Origin: a virus
Direction: 5' to 3' (one strand)
DNA: 32,655 bases
Virus record (IMG/VR): IMGVR_UViG_3300017755_000040
Location: 1-32,655 of that record
Shown here piece by piece: positions 7,364 to 15,068 of the stretch; positions within the stretch are counted from its first letter, which is position 1; every line of letters starts with the position of its first letter. Under the pieces are notes generated by a model. It saw only the letters and a program-made list of their open reading frames with translations. It ran no database searches and was not told the origin of the DNA. The translations under genes were made by a program, and so were the position numbers.

Positions 7364-7422
7364 CCTCCCCGTTCTCAATGGTCTAATAATTTAATCAGTG
7401 GAGACTTCACGAGTCGGGGAGG
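7364..7422 (+). other. inverted repeat between capsid and connector genes
   Basis: CCTCCCCG (7364-7371) is perfectly complementary to CGGGGAGG (7415-7422), with a further three-pair inner helix (CTC/GAG). The loop is large, and no T-run follows (GTGTCCCCTC, then TATATAAAA and the next ATG). It could be a leaky terminator, a processing site or a stem that lowers expression after the capsid gene. Confidence 0.45.
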
Positions 7423-7441
7423 TGTCCCCTCTTATATAAAA

Positions 7442-8035
7442 ATGCCTATCTACTACAGCTACAAAACCACTACAGGCCCAAGCAGTGAGCCTATAACATT
7501 GTCAGAGGCTAAGGCCCAACTTCGTGTAGAGTCGGATTTTACCGACGATGACACTTGGATCACTACGGCAATAACAGTAGTTCGCGAGCAGGTAGAGTCA
7601 TTCACAAATCGGGCTTTAATGCCCCAGAGCTTTGAATTAGCCGTAAGCGAGTTTAGCGACGAAATAGAATTACCTAAACCGCCATATAGTAGTTTGTCCT
7701 CTATACAGTATTATGATTTGGACAACGCTCTTCAAACTCTTTCTAGCAGCTACTACCTGGTCAATGATTATACAGAGCCAGCAGTAATTGCTAAAAAAAC
7801 CGATCAAACTTATCCGGAAACATACGACAGGCCCGACGCGGTTAGGATCGCTTTTTCGTCTGGATATGCAGATGCGGCCAGCGTTCCTGCATCTATAAAA
7901 CAGGCTATGCTAATGCTTTTGACCGATCTATATGATAATAGGTCAGCCAGCTCTAGCCACTTAAATACAGTCAAAATAGACTGGACCCCAGCGGTCTTAA
8001 ATCTGCTATCGACAAATAAAGCCATCCTTTACTAA
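7442..8035 (+). CDS. head-tail connector (gp6-like / phiE125 gp8 type)
   Basis: A 197-residue adaptor that docks under the portal. The N terminus has the family mark PITLSEAKAQLRVESDFTDDD, followed by a helical core (WITTAITVVREQVESFTNR), a beta insertion with PPYSSLSSIQYYD, and the late segment VRIAFSSGYADAASVPASIKQ leading into a final helix (MLLTDLYDNR). Length and order fit. It is preceded by the inverted repeat and a TATATAAAA leader. Its stop overlaps the next start (TAATG). Confidence 0.85.
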   Translation: MPIYYSYKTTTGPSSEPITLSEAKAQLRVESDFTDDDTWITTAITVVREQVESFTNRALMPQSFELAVSEFSDEIELPKPPYSSLSSIQYYDLDNALQTLSSSYYLVNDYTEPAVIAKKTDQTYPETYDRPDAVRIAFSSGYADAASVPASIKQAMLMLLTDLYDNRSASSSHLNTVKIDWTPAVLNLLSTNKAILY

Positions 8036-8343
8036 TGCTATCCTCTAGGCTCCAGGTTTATGCTAAAAGCGAATCTGTAAACAGCTATGGGGAATCCGAG
8101 CTAACTACTTCGCTATACAAGTCTGTCTGGGCACAAGAAATGGAAATAAAGATGGACGAAGTGCAAGATAGCGAATCGGTAAAAAGCATGGATGCTTATA
8201 AGTTCAAAACTCGCTTTAATAGCTGGTTAGATGAGAACTATGAAATCCAGTACGATGGTGGAACTCTGACGATAGAAAGCGTCGAGCCAGCAGGGCATCA
8301 ATTACGCCAATGGCTAATAGTTAAAGCCATTAGACAGCAATGA
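8035..8343 (+). CDS. head-tail adaptor (SPP1 gp16 / H-T join family)
   Basis: A 102-residue beta-barrel stopper/joining protein, normal length. It has the LQVYAKSESVNSYGE opening, KFKTRFNSWLDENYEIQYDGGTL and a closing strand VEPAGHQLRQWLIVKAIR typical of the family. It overlaps both neighbours by 1-4 bases. It would seal the connector under the portal. The NSYGE motif is repeated in the next gene. Confidence 0.82.
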   Translation: MLSSRLQVYAKSESVNSYGESELTTSLYKSVWAQEMEIKMDEVQDSESVKSMDAYKFKTRFNSWLDENYEIQYDGGTLTIESVEPAGHQLRQWLIVKAIRQQ

Positions 8344-8717
8344 ATCAGCGATTTAAAACTTTCACCAGGGGAAGTTCGCTTAATTCATATGGCGAGCTCT
8401 CTGATACATTTACCCAAGGATCATCCATATTCGGTCGGGCTAGACACTATACAGATGGAGAATCCTTGGTATCAAACAAGCACAGGCCTTTGCATAAGGT
8501 TGAGATTCATGCGAGGCACTTTAGTGGCACCATAAAAGATCATATAGAGTACCTAGACTATCGATGGGAAATCGAGGGAGTGAGGAGATCTCACAGGTCC
8601 AGTATTATTAAGATAATAGCCAATAGATTATATGCCATAGCCAAGGGCAAGTATGTACAACCAAACGGCACAAACTTTTATTTAACGCCTTCTGGCAACT
8701 TCTATTTACAGTCATGA
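8340..8717 (+). CDS. second head-tail joining-like protein (paralogue)
   Basis: A 125-residue protein that appears related to the preceding adaptor: both open with a basic strand then NSYGE, and both end the core with a strand pair (here YLDYRWEIEGVRR). It has an extra C-terminal tail with the short near-repeat YVQPNGTNFYLTPSGNFYLQ. It overlaps the upstream gene by ATGA and the downstream gene by 4 bases. Tandem duplication with divergence is my reading. It could serve as the second connector layer (stopper) or as a tail-facing adaptor. Family assignment is moderate. Confidence 0.6.
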   Translation: MNQRFKTFTRGSSLNSYGELSDTFTQGSSIFGRARHYTDGESLVSNKHRPLHKVEIHARHFSGTIKDHIEYLDYRWEIEGVRRSHRSSIIKIIANRLYAIAKGKYVQPNGTNFYLTPSGNFYLQS

Positions 8718-9490
8718 GTGATATTACAGTCAGTAGCGATATTCACACTTTTATGCAGTCGGCCAGCAATTCGGCTGCTCGCGACAATCTTGGTGTTGGA
8801 GACAGCGACGCCGTCAATCACGCATCACTGACGCTGACCGGAAACGCCGAGGCGGTTGAGTTTATTGGCGACCTTGAGGGGGCAGTCCGGTTTAATGCTA
8901 AAGCTGGCGAGGCGTTAACCAAAGGCGATGCGGTTTACGTTTCAGGAGTTAGCGGAAATCTTCCAGTCGTTAGCAAAGCGGATTCGTCTAGTTCGACGAC
9001 CATGCCATCTTTCGGTCTGGCTGCTTCAACGGTTTCGCTAAATGCGTCTGTTCAGATTGTTACATTCGGAACACTATCTAGCATAGACACATCAAGCTAC
9101 ACGGTCGGCGATACTTTATACATCAATGGAACCGGAACGCTTTCAGCAACGAAACCGACCGGAGAATCAAACCTCGTTCAGAATATCGGCAAGGTTCAGC
9201 GAGTCCACGCATCCGCCGGATCGATAAAGGTTGGCGGAGCAGGGAGAACAAACGACACACCAAATCTAAATGAAGACAAAATTTTTATCGGCAATGCGTC
9301 GAATCAAACGACGACTGAAACCTTATCAACAGCTATTTCGGGAGCTGGCTCGCCTATTATTGCAACAGGCTCGACTACTCCTTCGTCGGCTCCTGCAAAA
9401 GCTGGTGACATATTTGTAAACACAACCGACGGCGATGTCTACATCGCCAAGGGTTCTACATCGTCCGCAGATTGGGTTCTAGTTTCATGA
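8714..9490 (+). CDS. phage structural surface protein (fibre/decoration-like)
   Basis: A 258-residue low-complexity, Ser/Thr/Gly-rich, beta-rich protein. It contains GDLEGAVRFNAKAGEALTKG and DAVYVSGVSGN, then YTVGDTLYINGTGTL, a pattern I know from fibres and decoration proteins of environmental phages. A C-terminal block reads PAKAGDIFVNTTDGDVYIAKG, also typical of fibre modules. It sits right after the head-completion genes, which favours a head fibre or capsid decoration rather than the tail tip, but a second receptor-binding protein is possible. There are no membrane segments. Confidence 0.6.
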   Translation: MSDITVSSDIHTFMQSASNSAARDNLGVGDSDAVNHASLTLTGNAEAVEFIGDLEGAVRFNAKAGEALTKGDAVYVSGVSGNLPVVSKADSSSSTTMPSFGLAASTVSLNASVQIVTFGTLSSIDTSSYTVGDTLYINGTGTLSATKPTGESNLVQNIGKVQRVHASAGSIKVGGAGRTNDTPNLNEDKIFIGNASNQTTTETLSTAISGAGSPIIATGSTTPSSAPAKAGDIFVNTTDGDVYIAKGSTSSADWVLVS

Positions 9491-9500
9491 TATACACAGA

Positions 9501-9944
9501 ATGAAAACACTCTTAGCAGCCATTATGTTTGCAACGACGACTCTTTTCGGAGCCGATCTAGTTTTAACGTGGCAAGATAACAGCGACAATGAAGATGGCT
9601 TTGAGGTGTGGCGGAAAACTAATGACGGTCAATGGTTGCTCATCGCCGCGACAAACGCTGGTGACAGTAAGTTTACCGATGGCGTTATCCCTATCGGAAC
9701 GACGCTCACATATCGCGTTCGGGCCTGGAATCAATTCGGGGAATCGGATTGGACTAATATAGTGAGCGTTAGTACATTTCCTCCAGCAGCTCCCAGCAGT
9801 TTAAACGGCGCAGTAATAAAGAGCGAACCTGTTTCAATAGTGCCGCAGCGGTTGCGGGAAGAACTCGGCACGCCGTTGCGTAGAAGCGTTTCAGTGCGTA
9901 CATATAGAGACAAACACGGGAGGCTTGTAATAGAGAGATCGTGA
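9501..9944 (+). CDS. secreted single-FN3-domain protein
   Basis: A 147-residue protein with a signal-peptide-like start (MKTLLAAIMFATTTLFGA, residues 1-18, basic n-region, hydrophobic core, small residues at the cut). One fibronectin type III domain follows (about 20-93: LVLTWQDNSDNEDGFEVWRK, then YRVRAWNQFGESDW and IVSVST). A Pro-rich linker and a basic tail (RTYRDKHGRLVIERS) close it. Export of a phage FN3 protein suggests action at the host envelope, such as superinfection exclusion, adhesion or lysis help. It lies 3 bases before the holin-like gene. The signal call is by eye. A virion protein with a hydrophobic N terminus is the alternative. Confidence 0.65.
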   Translation: MKTLLAAIMFATTTLFGADLVLTWQDNSDNEDGFEVWRKTNDGQWLLIAATNAGDSKFTDGVIPIGTTLTYRVRAWNQFGESDWTNIVSVSTFPPAAPSSLNGAVIKSEPVSIVPQRLREELGTPLRRSVSVRTYRDKHGRLVIERS

Positions 9945-9947
9945 TCA

Positions 9948-10358
9948 ATGAGCAGCGAATTAATAGCAATGCTAGGAGGCGGGGTTACCGGCTTCGTGAT
10001 GAAGCTGATTTCAGCTCAGATGTCGATACAGGCAAAGGCGATAGACAACATGATCAATCGTCAAAAGCTAGCCGACGACTCGGCGGATCGAGCAGCCAAA
10101 CGCGACGGCTCTGGCGGTGCTTGGATTCGTCGGCTCATCGCCATTTGCATTCTATTCTCGATGATCTTCGCACCGTTCGTGATGGCATTCTTCGATATTC
10201 CGGTGACGGTCGAAAAGGCGAAGGGCGGCATTCTGAGCTTTCTGGGGCTTGGCCTCAATGGCTGGAAACATCTAGAGGGCTTTGTTCTCCTTCCCGAGGT
10301 GCGGCAGGGGATGCTCGCCATCCTTGGATTCTATTTTGGCAGCTCTCAAGTTAAATAG
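9948..10358 (+). CDS. holin-like membrane protein (3TM type)
   Basis: A 136-residue protein resembling the GTA/3TM holin family. It has an amphipathic start with GGGVTGFVMKLI, a charged cytoplasmic helix (about 25-60, INRQKLADDSADRAAKRD), a clear membrane helix (RLIAICILFSMIFAPFVMAFF, about 62-82), and a second hydrophobic stretch near the C terminus (MLAILGFYFGS). It would form membrane lesions that let the lysin reach the wall. An open frame overlaps it in frame +2 (9941-10354) but looks like a shadow. It heads a run of three membrane proteins. The lysin itself is 6.5 kb away on the other strand. Confidence 0.7.
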   Translation: MSSELIAMLGGGVTGFVMKLISAQMSIQAKAIDNMINRQKLADDSADRAAKRDGSGGAWIRRLIAICILFSMIFAPFVMAFFDIPVTVEKAKGGILSFLGLGLNGWKHLEGFVLLPEVRQGMLAILGFYFGSSQVK

Positions 10359-10360
10359 TC

Positions 10361-10708
10361 ATGGACATCTCCGATAAAACAGCAGTTACCATTCCCCTTC
10401 GCAATCTGATCGCGTTGATTGGGTTTACCATAGTCTCAGTAACGGGATACGTCAACATGACGAGCCGTATCGCATCGCTTGAGAACGCTCAAAACATTAG
10501 AGACGTTGAAATAGGGATGAATACCGAGTTCCGCATCAAATGGCCTAGAGGAGAACTTGGGGCACTTCCTGACGATGCTGAACAGAATTTACGACTCCAA
10601 TATCTAGAAAAAAACGTTGAGGAGTTGGTCGGATCGGTTGAGCGATTAAAGGATCACGGGTCAGCCAATTTCGGCCTGTCAGACAAGAAATTTCTAGACG
10701 TTAAATGA
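10361..10708 (+). CDS. single-TM coiled-coil protein, possible spanin-like
   Basis: A 115-residue protein with one N-terminal membrane helix (about 11-31, IPLRNLIALIGFTIVSVTGY) followed by a soluble charged region with WPRGELGALPDD and a coiled-coil (LRLQYLEKNVEELVGSVERL). The topology resembles an inner-membrane spanin or another lysis accessory, and it lies between two holin-like proteins. I recognise no catalytic motif. No embedded outer-membrane lipoprotein ORF was found, so the spanin call is only a possibility. Confidence 0.5.
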   Translation: MDISDKTAVTIPLRNLIALIGFTIVSVTGYVNMTSRIASLENAQNIRDVEIGMNTEFRIKWPRGELGALPDDAEQNLRLQYLEKNVEELVGSVERLKDHGSANFGLSDKKFLDVK

Positions 10709-10709
10709 C

Positions 10710-10910
10710 ATGGAACAGCATTTTGTAAAATCTCTCTATTCAGCAGCTTTGGGACTGATCGGATCATTCACATCAATTGCTAGTGTAAGTGAGTTTCTGG
10801 GAATCTTGGGAGCCGCTGTTTCCATCTGTTCGGGATGTTTGGCAAGTTACCATTTGATATTGGGCATACGCATTCGCAAGCGGGACATTGAGGAAAGGGA
10901 AAACGACTAG
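10710..10910 (+). CDS. small two-TM membrane protein, holin/antiholin candidate
   Basis: A 66-residue protein with two probable membrane helices (about 7-30, LYSAALGLIGSFTSIASV, and 30-53, GILGAAVSICSGCLASYHLIL) and a highly charged C terminus (RIRKRDIEEREND). This is the classic small-holin layout. With the larger 3TM-like protein 350 bases upstream, the two could be a holin/antiholin pair. Its stop TAG overlaps the GTG start of the next gene by one base. Confidence 0.6.
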   Translation: MEQHFVKSLYSAALGLIGSFTSIASVSEFLGILGAAVSICSGCLASYHLILGIRIRKRDIEEREND

Positions 10911-11404
10911 TGGCTAAGGCAAATATGGAAGTCAAAGTTCCTACTCGTCAGATAATGGAGATAGAGAAAGAGCTTTTCAAGCTTGGTGATCCTAAGTGGG
11001 TTTTTGGAAGATACCAGGCTGCGGCGAAGCATGCAATGAAGCCAGTGTTGGATATGATTGTGCAAACAGCTCCACACAAAACCGGAACACTTAAAAAATC
11101 TATAACAATAAACAGCAAAAAGAGCAGAAAAAGAAGGGGCCAGTCTTCGGCTCGTGTTGGAGTTGGATCAAAAAAAATCTTTGTAAAAACAAATAAGCAA
11201 GGAAAACCTGAACTATACAAGCCAGCCGTATTGATAAATGCCATAGAGTTTGCTAAAAATGGGAAAGCAGGAAGTGGTTTTATAAGAAAGGCAGCAAAGA
11301 AAAAAGGGAACGCTAAAATATTAGAGCAAGGAATTCGTGAGTTCATGAATAAAGCAGTTAAGAAAAGAACTAAGTTCCTGCTAAAGAAAAGGAGTAAAAA
11401 ATGA
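10910..11404 (+). CDS. HK97 gp10-like tail completion protein
   Basis: A 164-residue protein with the gp10 family core APHKTGTLKKSI (about 60-71) and the later GSGFIRKAAKKK segment. It is very basic (Lys/Arg-rich tail), as usual for this head-tail joining/tail-terminator neighbour. It starts with GTG overlapping the upstream TAG. An ATG five codons on is an alternative. It sits directly before the DUF3168-like terminator, the standard gp9-gp10 order. Confidence 0.8.
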   Translation: MAKANMEVKVPTRQIMEIEKELFKLGDPKWVFGRYQAAAKHAMKPVLDMIVQTAPHKTGTLKKSITINSKKSRKRRGQSSARVGVGSKKIFVKTNKQGKPELYKPAVLINAIEFAKNGKAGSGFIRKAAKKKGNAKILEQGIREFMNKAVKKRTKFLLKKRSKK

Positions 11405-11781
11405 TTTCAGATTTACGATCATACATATTAAGCGACTCATCTATATCTGCTGTTATTGGAACAAGACTTTTCCCAGAGATAGCTCACAATATCACAGCTT
11501 CAGACCCATACGCTATTTACACCATAATAAGTAGCAGCACTGTAGATTCTCACTCCGATTCTGGACTGCTTCATGAAGACTTGCTGGAAATAAGTGTTCA
11601 TGCCTCTACAGCCAGTCAGATATATGATATGGCCGAGTTATTTAGAACAAGGCTAAATAACAAAAGAATTTCTTTGGGATCTTATGACGCCCATATAAAG
11701 TGGTCTTCGTTCAATACTAATTATTCCGACAACGATGAAATTTTCTCAGGGTCTATTACCCTGGATATAACATGGAGCTAA
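11401..11781 (+). CDS. tail terminator / completion protein (DUF3168-like)
   Basis: A 126-residue protein with the usual plan: an N-terminal helix (LRSYILSDSSISAVIGTRLF), then YAIYTIISSSTVDSHSDSG, and a core strand-helix LLEISVHASTASQIYDMAEL. It closes with a strand pair ending ITLDITWS. It would cap the tail tube and fix it to the connector. It overlaps gp10-like by ATGA. A GGAGC-TAAGG-GCTCC hairpin (11774-11788) straddles its stop. Confidence 0.75.
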   Translation: MISDLRSYILSDSSISAVIGTRLFPEIAHNITASDPYAIYTIISSSTVDSHSDSGLLHEDLLEISVHASTASQIYDMAELFRTRLNNKRISLGSYDAHIKWSSFNTNYSDNDEIFSGSITLDITWS

Positions 11782-11819
11782 GGGCTCCTCTAAACAACAA
11801 CCCAAAAACATAAACGCAC
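11774..11819 (+). promoter_or_regulatory. tail-tube leader: hairpin plus A/C-rich SD-less region
   Basis: The hairpin GGAGC/GCTCC (11774-11778 with 11784-11788) is followed by an A/C-rich, probably unstructured leader with AACAACCCA (11796-11804). It lacks a Shine-Dalgarno site. The same hairpin-plus-AACAACCCA plan precedes the major capsid gene. Confidence 0.4.
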
Positions 11820-12218
11820 ATGGCTAAATATGCAGCAAACGGCGCGACCATCACAGTTGGTGGAACCGCCATCTCTAACGTGGTTTCGTTTGGGGTCCCC
11901 TCAGACTCCTCAGAAGAAATCGACGTATCTGATCACAGCGACGACCGTCGCGCATTCGTTAATGGTCTTGTAGACTCAGACGATATGACAATGGAGCTAG
12001 TCTACGATCCAGCAGATTCCGGACAAGGTACTCTTCGGGACAACGTAGGTGGAGCAGCTCAAACATTCGTCATCACACTGAGTGGTCCTAGTGCATCTCA
12101 TATCCATACCTTCTCGGCATTGATAAAGGGATTCGCTATCGATCTACCAGCAGATGGTGCTTTGACCGCTACCGCTACAATCAAGCGTACCGGAGACGAT
12201 ACGATTAGTTCTTCATAA
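11820..12218 (+). CDS. major tail tube protein
   Basis: A 132-residue tail tube subunit. The Ig-free tube fold shows in GATITVGGTAISNVVSFGVP, SDHSDDRRAFVNGLVDSDDM, then a long beta hairpin, and ends with SALIKGFAIDLPADGALTAT, ATIKRTGD, typical of siphophage tube proteins. It is short for the family but complete. It has its own spaced leader, the only clear gap in this part of the operon, as expected for an abundant product. Confidence 0.88.
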   Translation: MAKYAANGATITVGGTAISNVVSFGVPSDSSEEIDVSDHSDDRRAFVNGLVDSDDMTMELVYDPADSGQGTLRDNVGGAAQTFVITLSGPSASHIHTFSALIKGFAIDLPADGALTATATIKRTGDDTISSS

Positions 12219-12235
12219 TCTTTCATTAGCCGACC

Positions 12236-12550
12236 ATGAAAGAACAAACGATCAAAGTTAAAATCAACGGAAAGGATCGCGAAGTCTACGCTGGCAACGC
12301 GGCCCTTTTACGTTTTCGTCGTGCTGGTGGCGATATGGCGTTAATCTCTCAGGCATCTGAGGATAGTAACAACGCTTTATTCGACTCCTTGGACGCGATT
12401 GTTAAACTAATTTGCGTTAACCTAGTTAAGAAGGATTTAACTCCAGATGAAATTGCGGATGGGGTTGAATCTATGCCTGAGCTATTTAATGCAGCCGGAG
12501 TCCTACTAAATCAAGTCCCTTGGTTGGTCGGCTCCAAAGACAAAAAGTAA
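12236..12550 (+). CDS. tail assembly chaperone (gpG-like)
   Basis: A 104-residue protein between tube and tape measure, the conserved position of the chaperone pair that coats the tape measure protein. The start IKVKINGKDREVYAGNAALL, RFRRAGGD and the helical core resemble gpG/TAC proteins. It ends PWLVGSKDKK then TAA (12548-12550). The second chaperone ORF follows in the same frame only nine bases later, so no -1 frameshift can fuse them. See finding. Confidence 0.75.
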   Translation: MKEQTIKVKINGKDREVYAGNAALLRFRRAGGDMALISQASEDSNNALFDSLDAIVKLICVNLVKKDLTPDEIADGVESMPELFNAAGVLLNQVPWLVGSKDKK

Positions 12551-12559
12551 CGGGCTCCG

Positions 12560-12805
12560 ATGACGCAGGGCGACTATGATAAAGCATTGCTAGATGATTT
12601 TGCATTTGCAGTAGTTGCCTTGCGTCTAAGGCCTGACGACTTTTGGGCTATGAGTCGAGGTGAGTATATAGCATGCGTAAACATGTGGAGACGACTAAAC
12701 GGACAAGAAGTCGCCGAAGGAAACACGCAACAAAGAGTAGATTCTTTTTCTAAATATTTAGAAGGAACATTTGGCGGTAAGGTAGATAAGAGAAAAAATG
12801 GCTAA
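12560..12805 (+). CDS. second tail assembly chaperone ORF (gpT-like)
   Basis: An 81-residue acidic/amphipathic protein: DYDKALLDDFAFAVVALRLRPDDFW, then MSRGEYIACVNMWRRLNGQE. The DDFW...EY...W pattern is the usual second half of a G/GT chaperone. It lies in the same reading frame as the upstream ORF, separated by TAA and CGG GCT CCG. No Shine-Dalgarno site precedes its ATG, so re-initiation or stop readthrough is likely. It overlaps the tape measure start by 8 bases. Confidence 0.72.
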   Translation: MTQGDYDKALLDDFAFAVVALRLRPDDFWAMSRGEYIACVNMWRRLNGQEVAEGNTQQRVDSFSKYLEGTFGGKVDKRKNG

Positions 12806-15068
12806 GAATGATATCAGTTCAGTTTATGTCGAAGTAGTAGTTAACGCTGACGGCACTGTTAAGCCTATGAGTGCTGCTCAGAAGGCTTTTTTCAATTTCC
12901 GCAAAGAAACGTCAAGGCACAAGGGCCTGGGCAAATCGATAGCCAATCAAATGACCAAGATGGCTGGTGGAATCTTTGCAGCCCATAAGGCGGTCACTCT
13001 TCTGTCGTCAGCCGCTAAACAAATGTTTACAGACGTTAGTGCCTTCCAGCGAATGTCTGTAGAACTTAAAGTGGCCACTGGATCTGCGATGAGAGCCGAA
13101 GAAGCTTTCGCAATGATCCAAGACACGGCCAAAAAGCTTCCATCATCGATTCAGGATATCACAGAAGGCTTTGTTCGACTCAAGAACATGGGCCTTGATG
13201 CCAGCCAAAATTCACTAATTTCCTTCAGCAATACGGCTGCTGCTATGGGCAAATCCCTTAAGCAATTTATAGAGGGTGTTGCGGATGCCAATACAAGAGA
13301 GTTTGAGCGATTAAAAGAATTTGGTATCCTTGCGAGGAACCAGGGAAACAAAATTAGATTTACTTTTCGTGGTACAACTACGGAGGTTGAGAACAGCTCT
13401 AAGGCCATTATAGGATTCCTAACAGACTTAGGAAATGTCGAGTTTGCAGGAGCAGCAACAGAACAAATAGATACACTTTCCTCGCGGGTTACAAAGCTCA
13501 AGGATGCTTTATTTAATTTAAATGTAGCAGCTGGAACGGGAGAGGCTGGAGCTGTTGGAGACTTCTTTAAAGACCTAGAAGGAATAGCGGATCGTACGGC
13601 AGATGCCTTAACTATGGGTAAGTTTAGATCCAAGCTGACTGAACCCATTCGATTTACGGGTACTGCATCGGGTTTTATGGGACAAGCTGGTCCAGTCGGG
13701 ATTGCTCGTGCGGAAAAAAGTTTATCTGGCATAAGAAGGGTTTTTAAGAATCTTAGTACAAAAGAACTTCCCCTTGCCAATAGACTTATAGAAGAACAGA
13801 AAGATAAGGTAGATGAGGTTCGCGGCGTAAGCGATGAACTTCTTCAGAAGGAGCGAAGTAAGCTTAGGTTTATGGTTAGGGGCCTAAAGGTAAGTAGGGA
13901 GAGAATAAAGGCCGACAGAGACTCTTTAACAGAGGAAGAAAAGAAAACTGCCAGTGTTGCTAAGCAAGAACAAATTGCAGCTCAAGCAGATAAAGTAGCA
14001 GAAGCACGAGAGACTAGGAGAAGGGAATTTGCCCTACAAGTTGCTAAAGAGACAGATGATGTAAACGGATTAGTAAGACTTCAATCTCTAGCGATTGAAG
14101 ATTTAGCTAAAGCTGAAAGCGACCTAGCAAGATCTAGAGAGGAAGTAACTGGCCCTGCTCTTTTAAAAGAATACATAAGTGCTCTAGAATTTGCCGAAGA
14201 TAAACTTATTGAAATCCAATCGGGATTCATAGAAATTGCAGAAAAAAAAGCCGAAGCCGCTAAAGAGGCAGCAGAAGAGCTTGAAAAGGAAACACAAAAG
14301 AAAGCCAAAGCGTTACAAGAACAGATCGACAAAACTGAAGAGCTTGGTGGAGCTGAAAATTTTGTAGCAGAAGCAGAGCGTAAGCGGGCCTTAGAATCCT
14401 TAGTAAGAACAAGTAAGGGTAACCAGTTACTAGATGTTTTGCGAGCCAAGCACGAAGACGTCAGGCTTGAAATACTCAGGGTTAAGGAGGCATCTAAGGG
14501 CTTGATTGGGGATGATATGATTGAGGCCCAGGACAAACTTGACGATCTGCAAGTGGACTTGGATCAAACTGGAAACGCAATCATTCGTCAAAAAAACAAG
14601 ATGGATGAGTTTGCAAACTCAATGAAAGACCTTTTTGAGGATGTTCGCGAGGGAATTGCAGATGCCATAATCGAAGGAGAAAACTTCAAAGGAGTGCTTG
14701 AGTCCATTCTTAAGCAGATAGCAAAAAGCCAAATAATGAAGGCCATAGGTTCTTTCGGGACCGAAGACACAAAGGCTAGCGGGCTGCTGTCATTGTTTAC
14801 CAGAGCCAAGGGGGGACCAGTAACCGCTGGCAGACCTTACTTGGTTGGAGAAAGGGGACCAGAGCTTTTTACTCCTACTGGAAGTGGATCTATCGTTCCA
14901 AACAACAGGATGAGCAGTGGAACTAGAACCGTAAACGTAGTAAACAATTTTTCTATTGATGGCGGAGACAAACGAGAAATGCAGCAAATGATAGCATCCT
15001 CGGTATCTGCCTCGGTGAGTTTAGCAGTAAATAAAATGCAAGATAATAAAAGAAGGGGAATCAGATAA
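12798..15068 (+). CDS. tape measure protein
   Basis: A 756-residue tail length ruler. The N terminus is beta-like (VYVEVVVNADGTVKPMSAAQ), followed by the tape-measure core (about 90-240: FQRMSVELKVATGSAM, SSIQDITEGFVRLKNMGLD, ANTREFERLKEFGI, then SSRVTKLKDALFNL). Long charged coiled coils run about 330-610. The tail end has the lambda-H-like module AKGGPVTAGRPYLVGERGPE, LFTPTGSGSIVP (about 673-705). At roughly 1.5 angstrom per residue, the helical length implies a tail near 110 nm, which is only a rule of thumb. The single hydrophobic stretch is modest, and no peptidase domain is seen. Confidence 0.92.
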   Translation: MAKNDISSVYVEVVVNADGTVKPMSAAQKAFFNFRKETSRHKGLGKSIANQMTKMAGGIFAAHKAVTLLSSAAKQMFTDVSAFQRMSVELKVATGSAMRAEEAFAMIQDTAKKLPSSIQDITEGFVRLKNMGLDASQNSLISFSNTAAAMGKSLKQFIEGVADANTREFERLKEFGILARNQGNKIRFTFRGTTTEVENSSKAIIGFLTDLGNVEFAGAATEQIDTLSSRVTKLKDALFNLNVAAGTGEAGAVGDFFKDLEGIADRTADALTMGKFRSKLTEPIRFTGTASGFMGQAGPVGIARAEKSLSGIRRVFKNLSTKELPLANRLIEEQKDKVDEVRGVSDELLQKERSKLRFMVRGLKVSRERIKADRDSLTEEEKKTASVAKQEQIAAQADKVAEARETRRREFALQVAKETDDVNGLVRLQSLAIEDLAKAESDLARSREEVTGPALLKEYISALEFAEDKLIEIQSGFIEIAEKKAEAAKEAAEELEKETQKKAKALQEQIDKTEELGGAENFVAEAERKRALESLVRTSKGNQLLDVLRAKHEDVRLEILRVKEASKGLIGDDMIEAQDKLDDLQVDLDQTGNAIIRQKNKMDEFANSMKDLFEDVREGIADAIIEGENFKGVLESILKQIAKSQIMKAIGSFGTEDTKASGLLSLFTRAKGGPVTAGRPYLVGERGPELFTPTGSGSIVPNNRMSSGTRTVNVVNNFSIDGGDKREMQQMIASSVSASVSLAVNKMQDNKRRGIR

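Noticed and set aside
9941-10354. 137-aa plus-strand frame overlapping the holin-like gene
   Set aside because: It lies in the +2 frame of 9948-10358, is low-complexity Arg/Ser/Gly-rich and has no recognisable features, whereas the other frame gives a membrane protein.
12236-12805. Alternative genetic code with TAA read as an amino acid
   Set aside because: Many other genes in the window stop at TAA with proper neighbour coupling, so only local readthrough is plausible.
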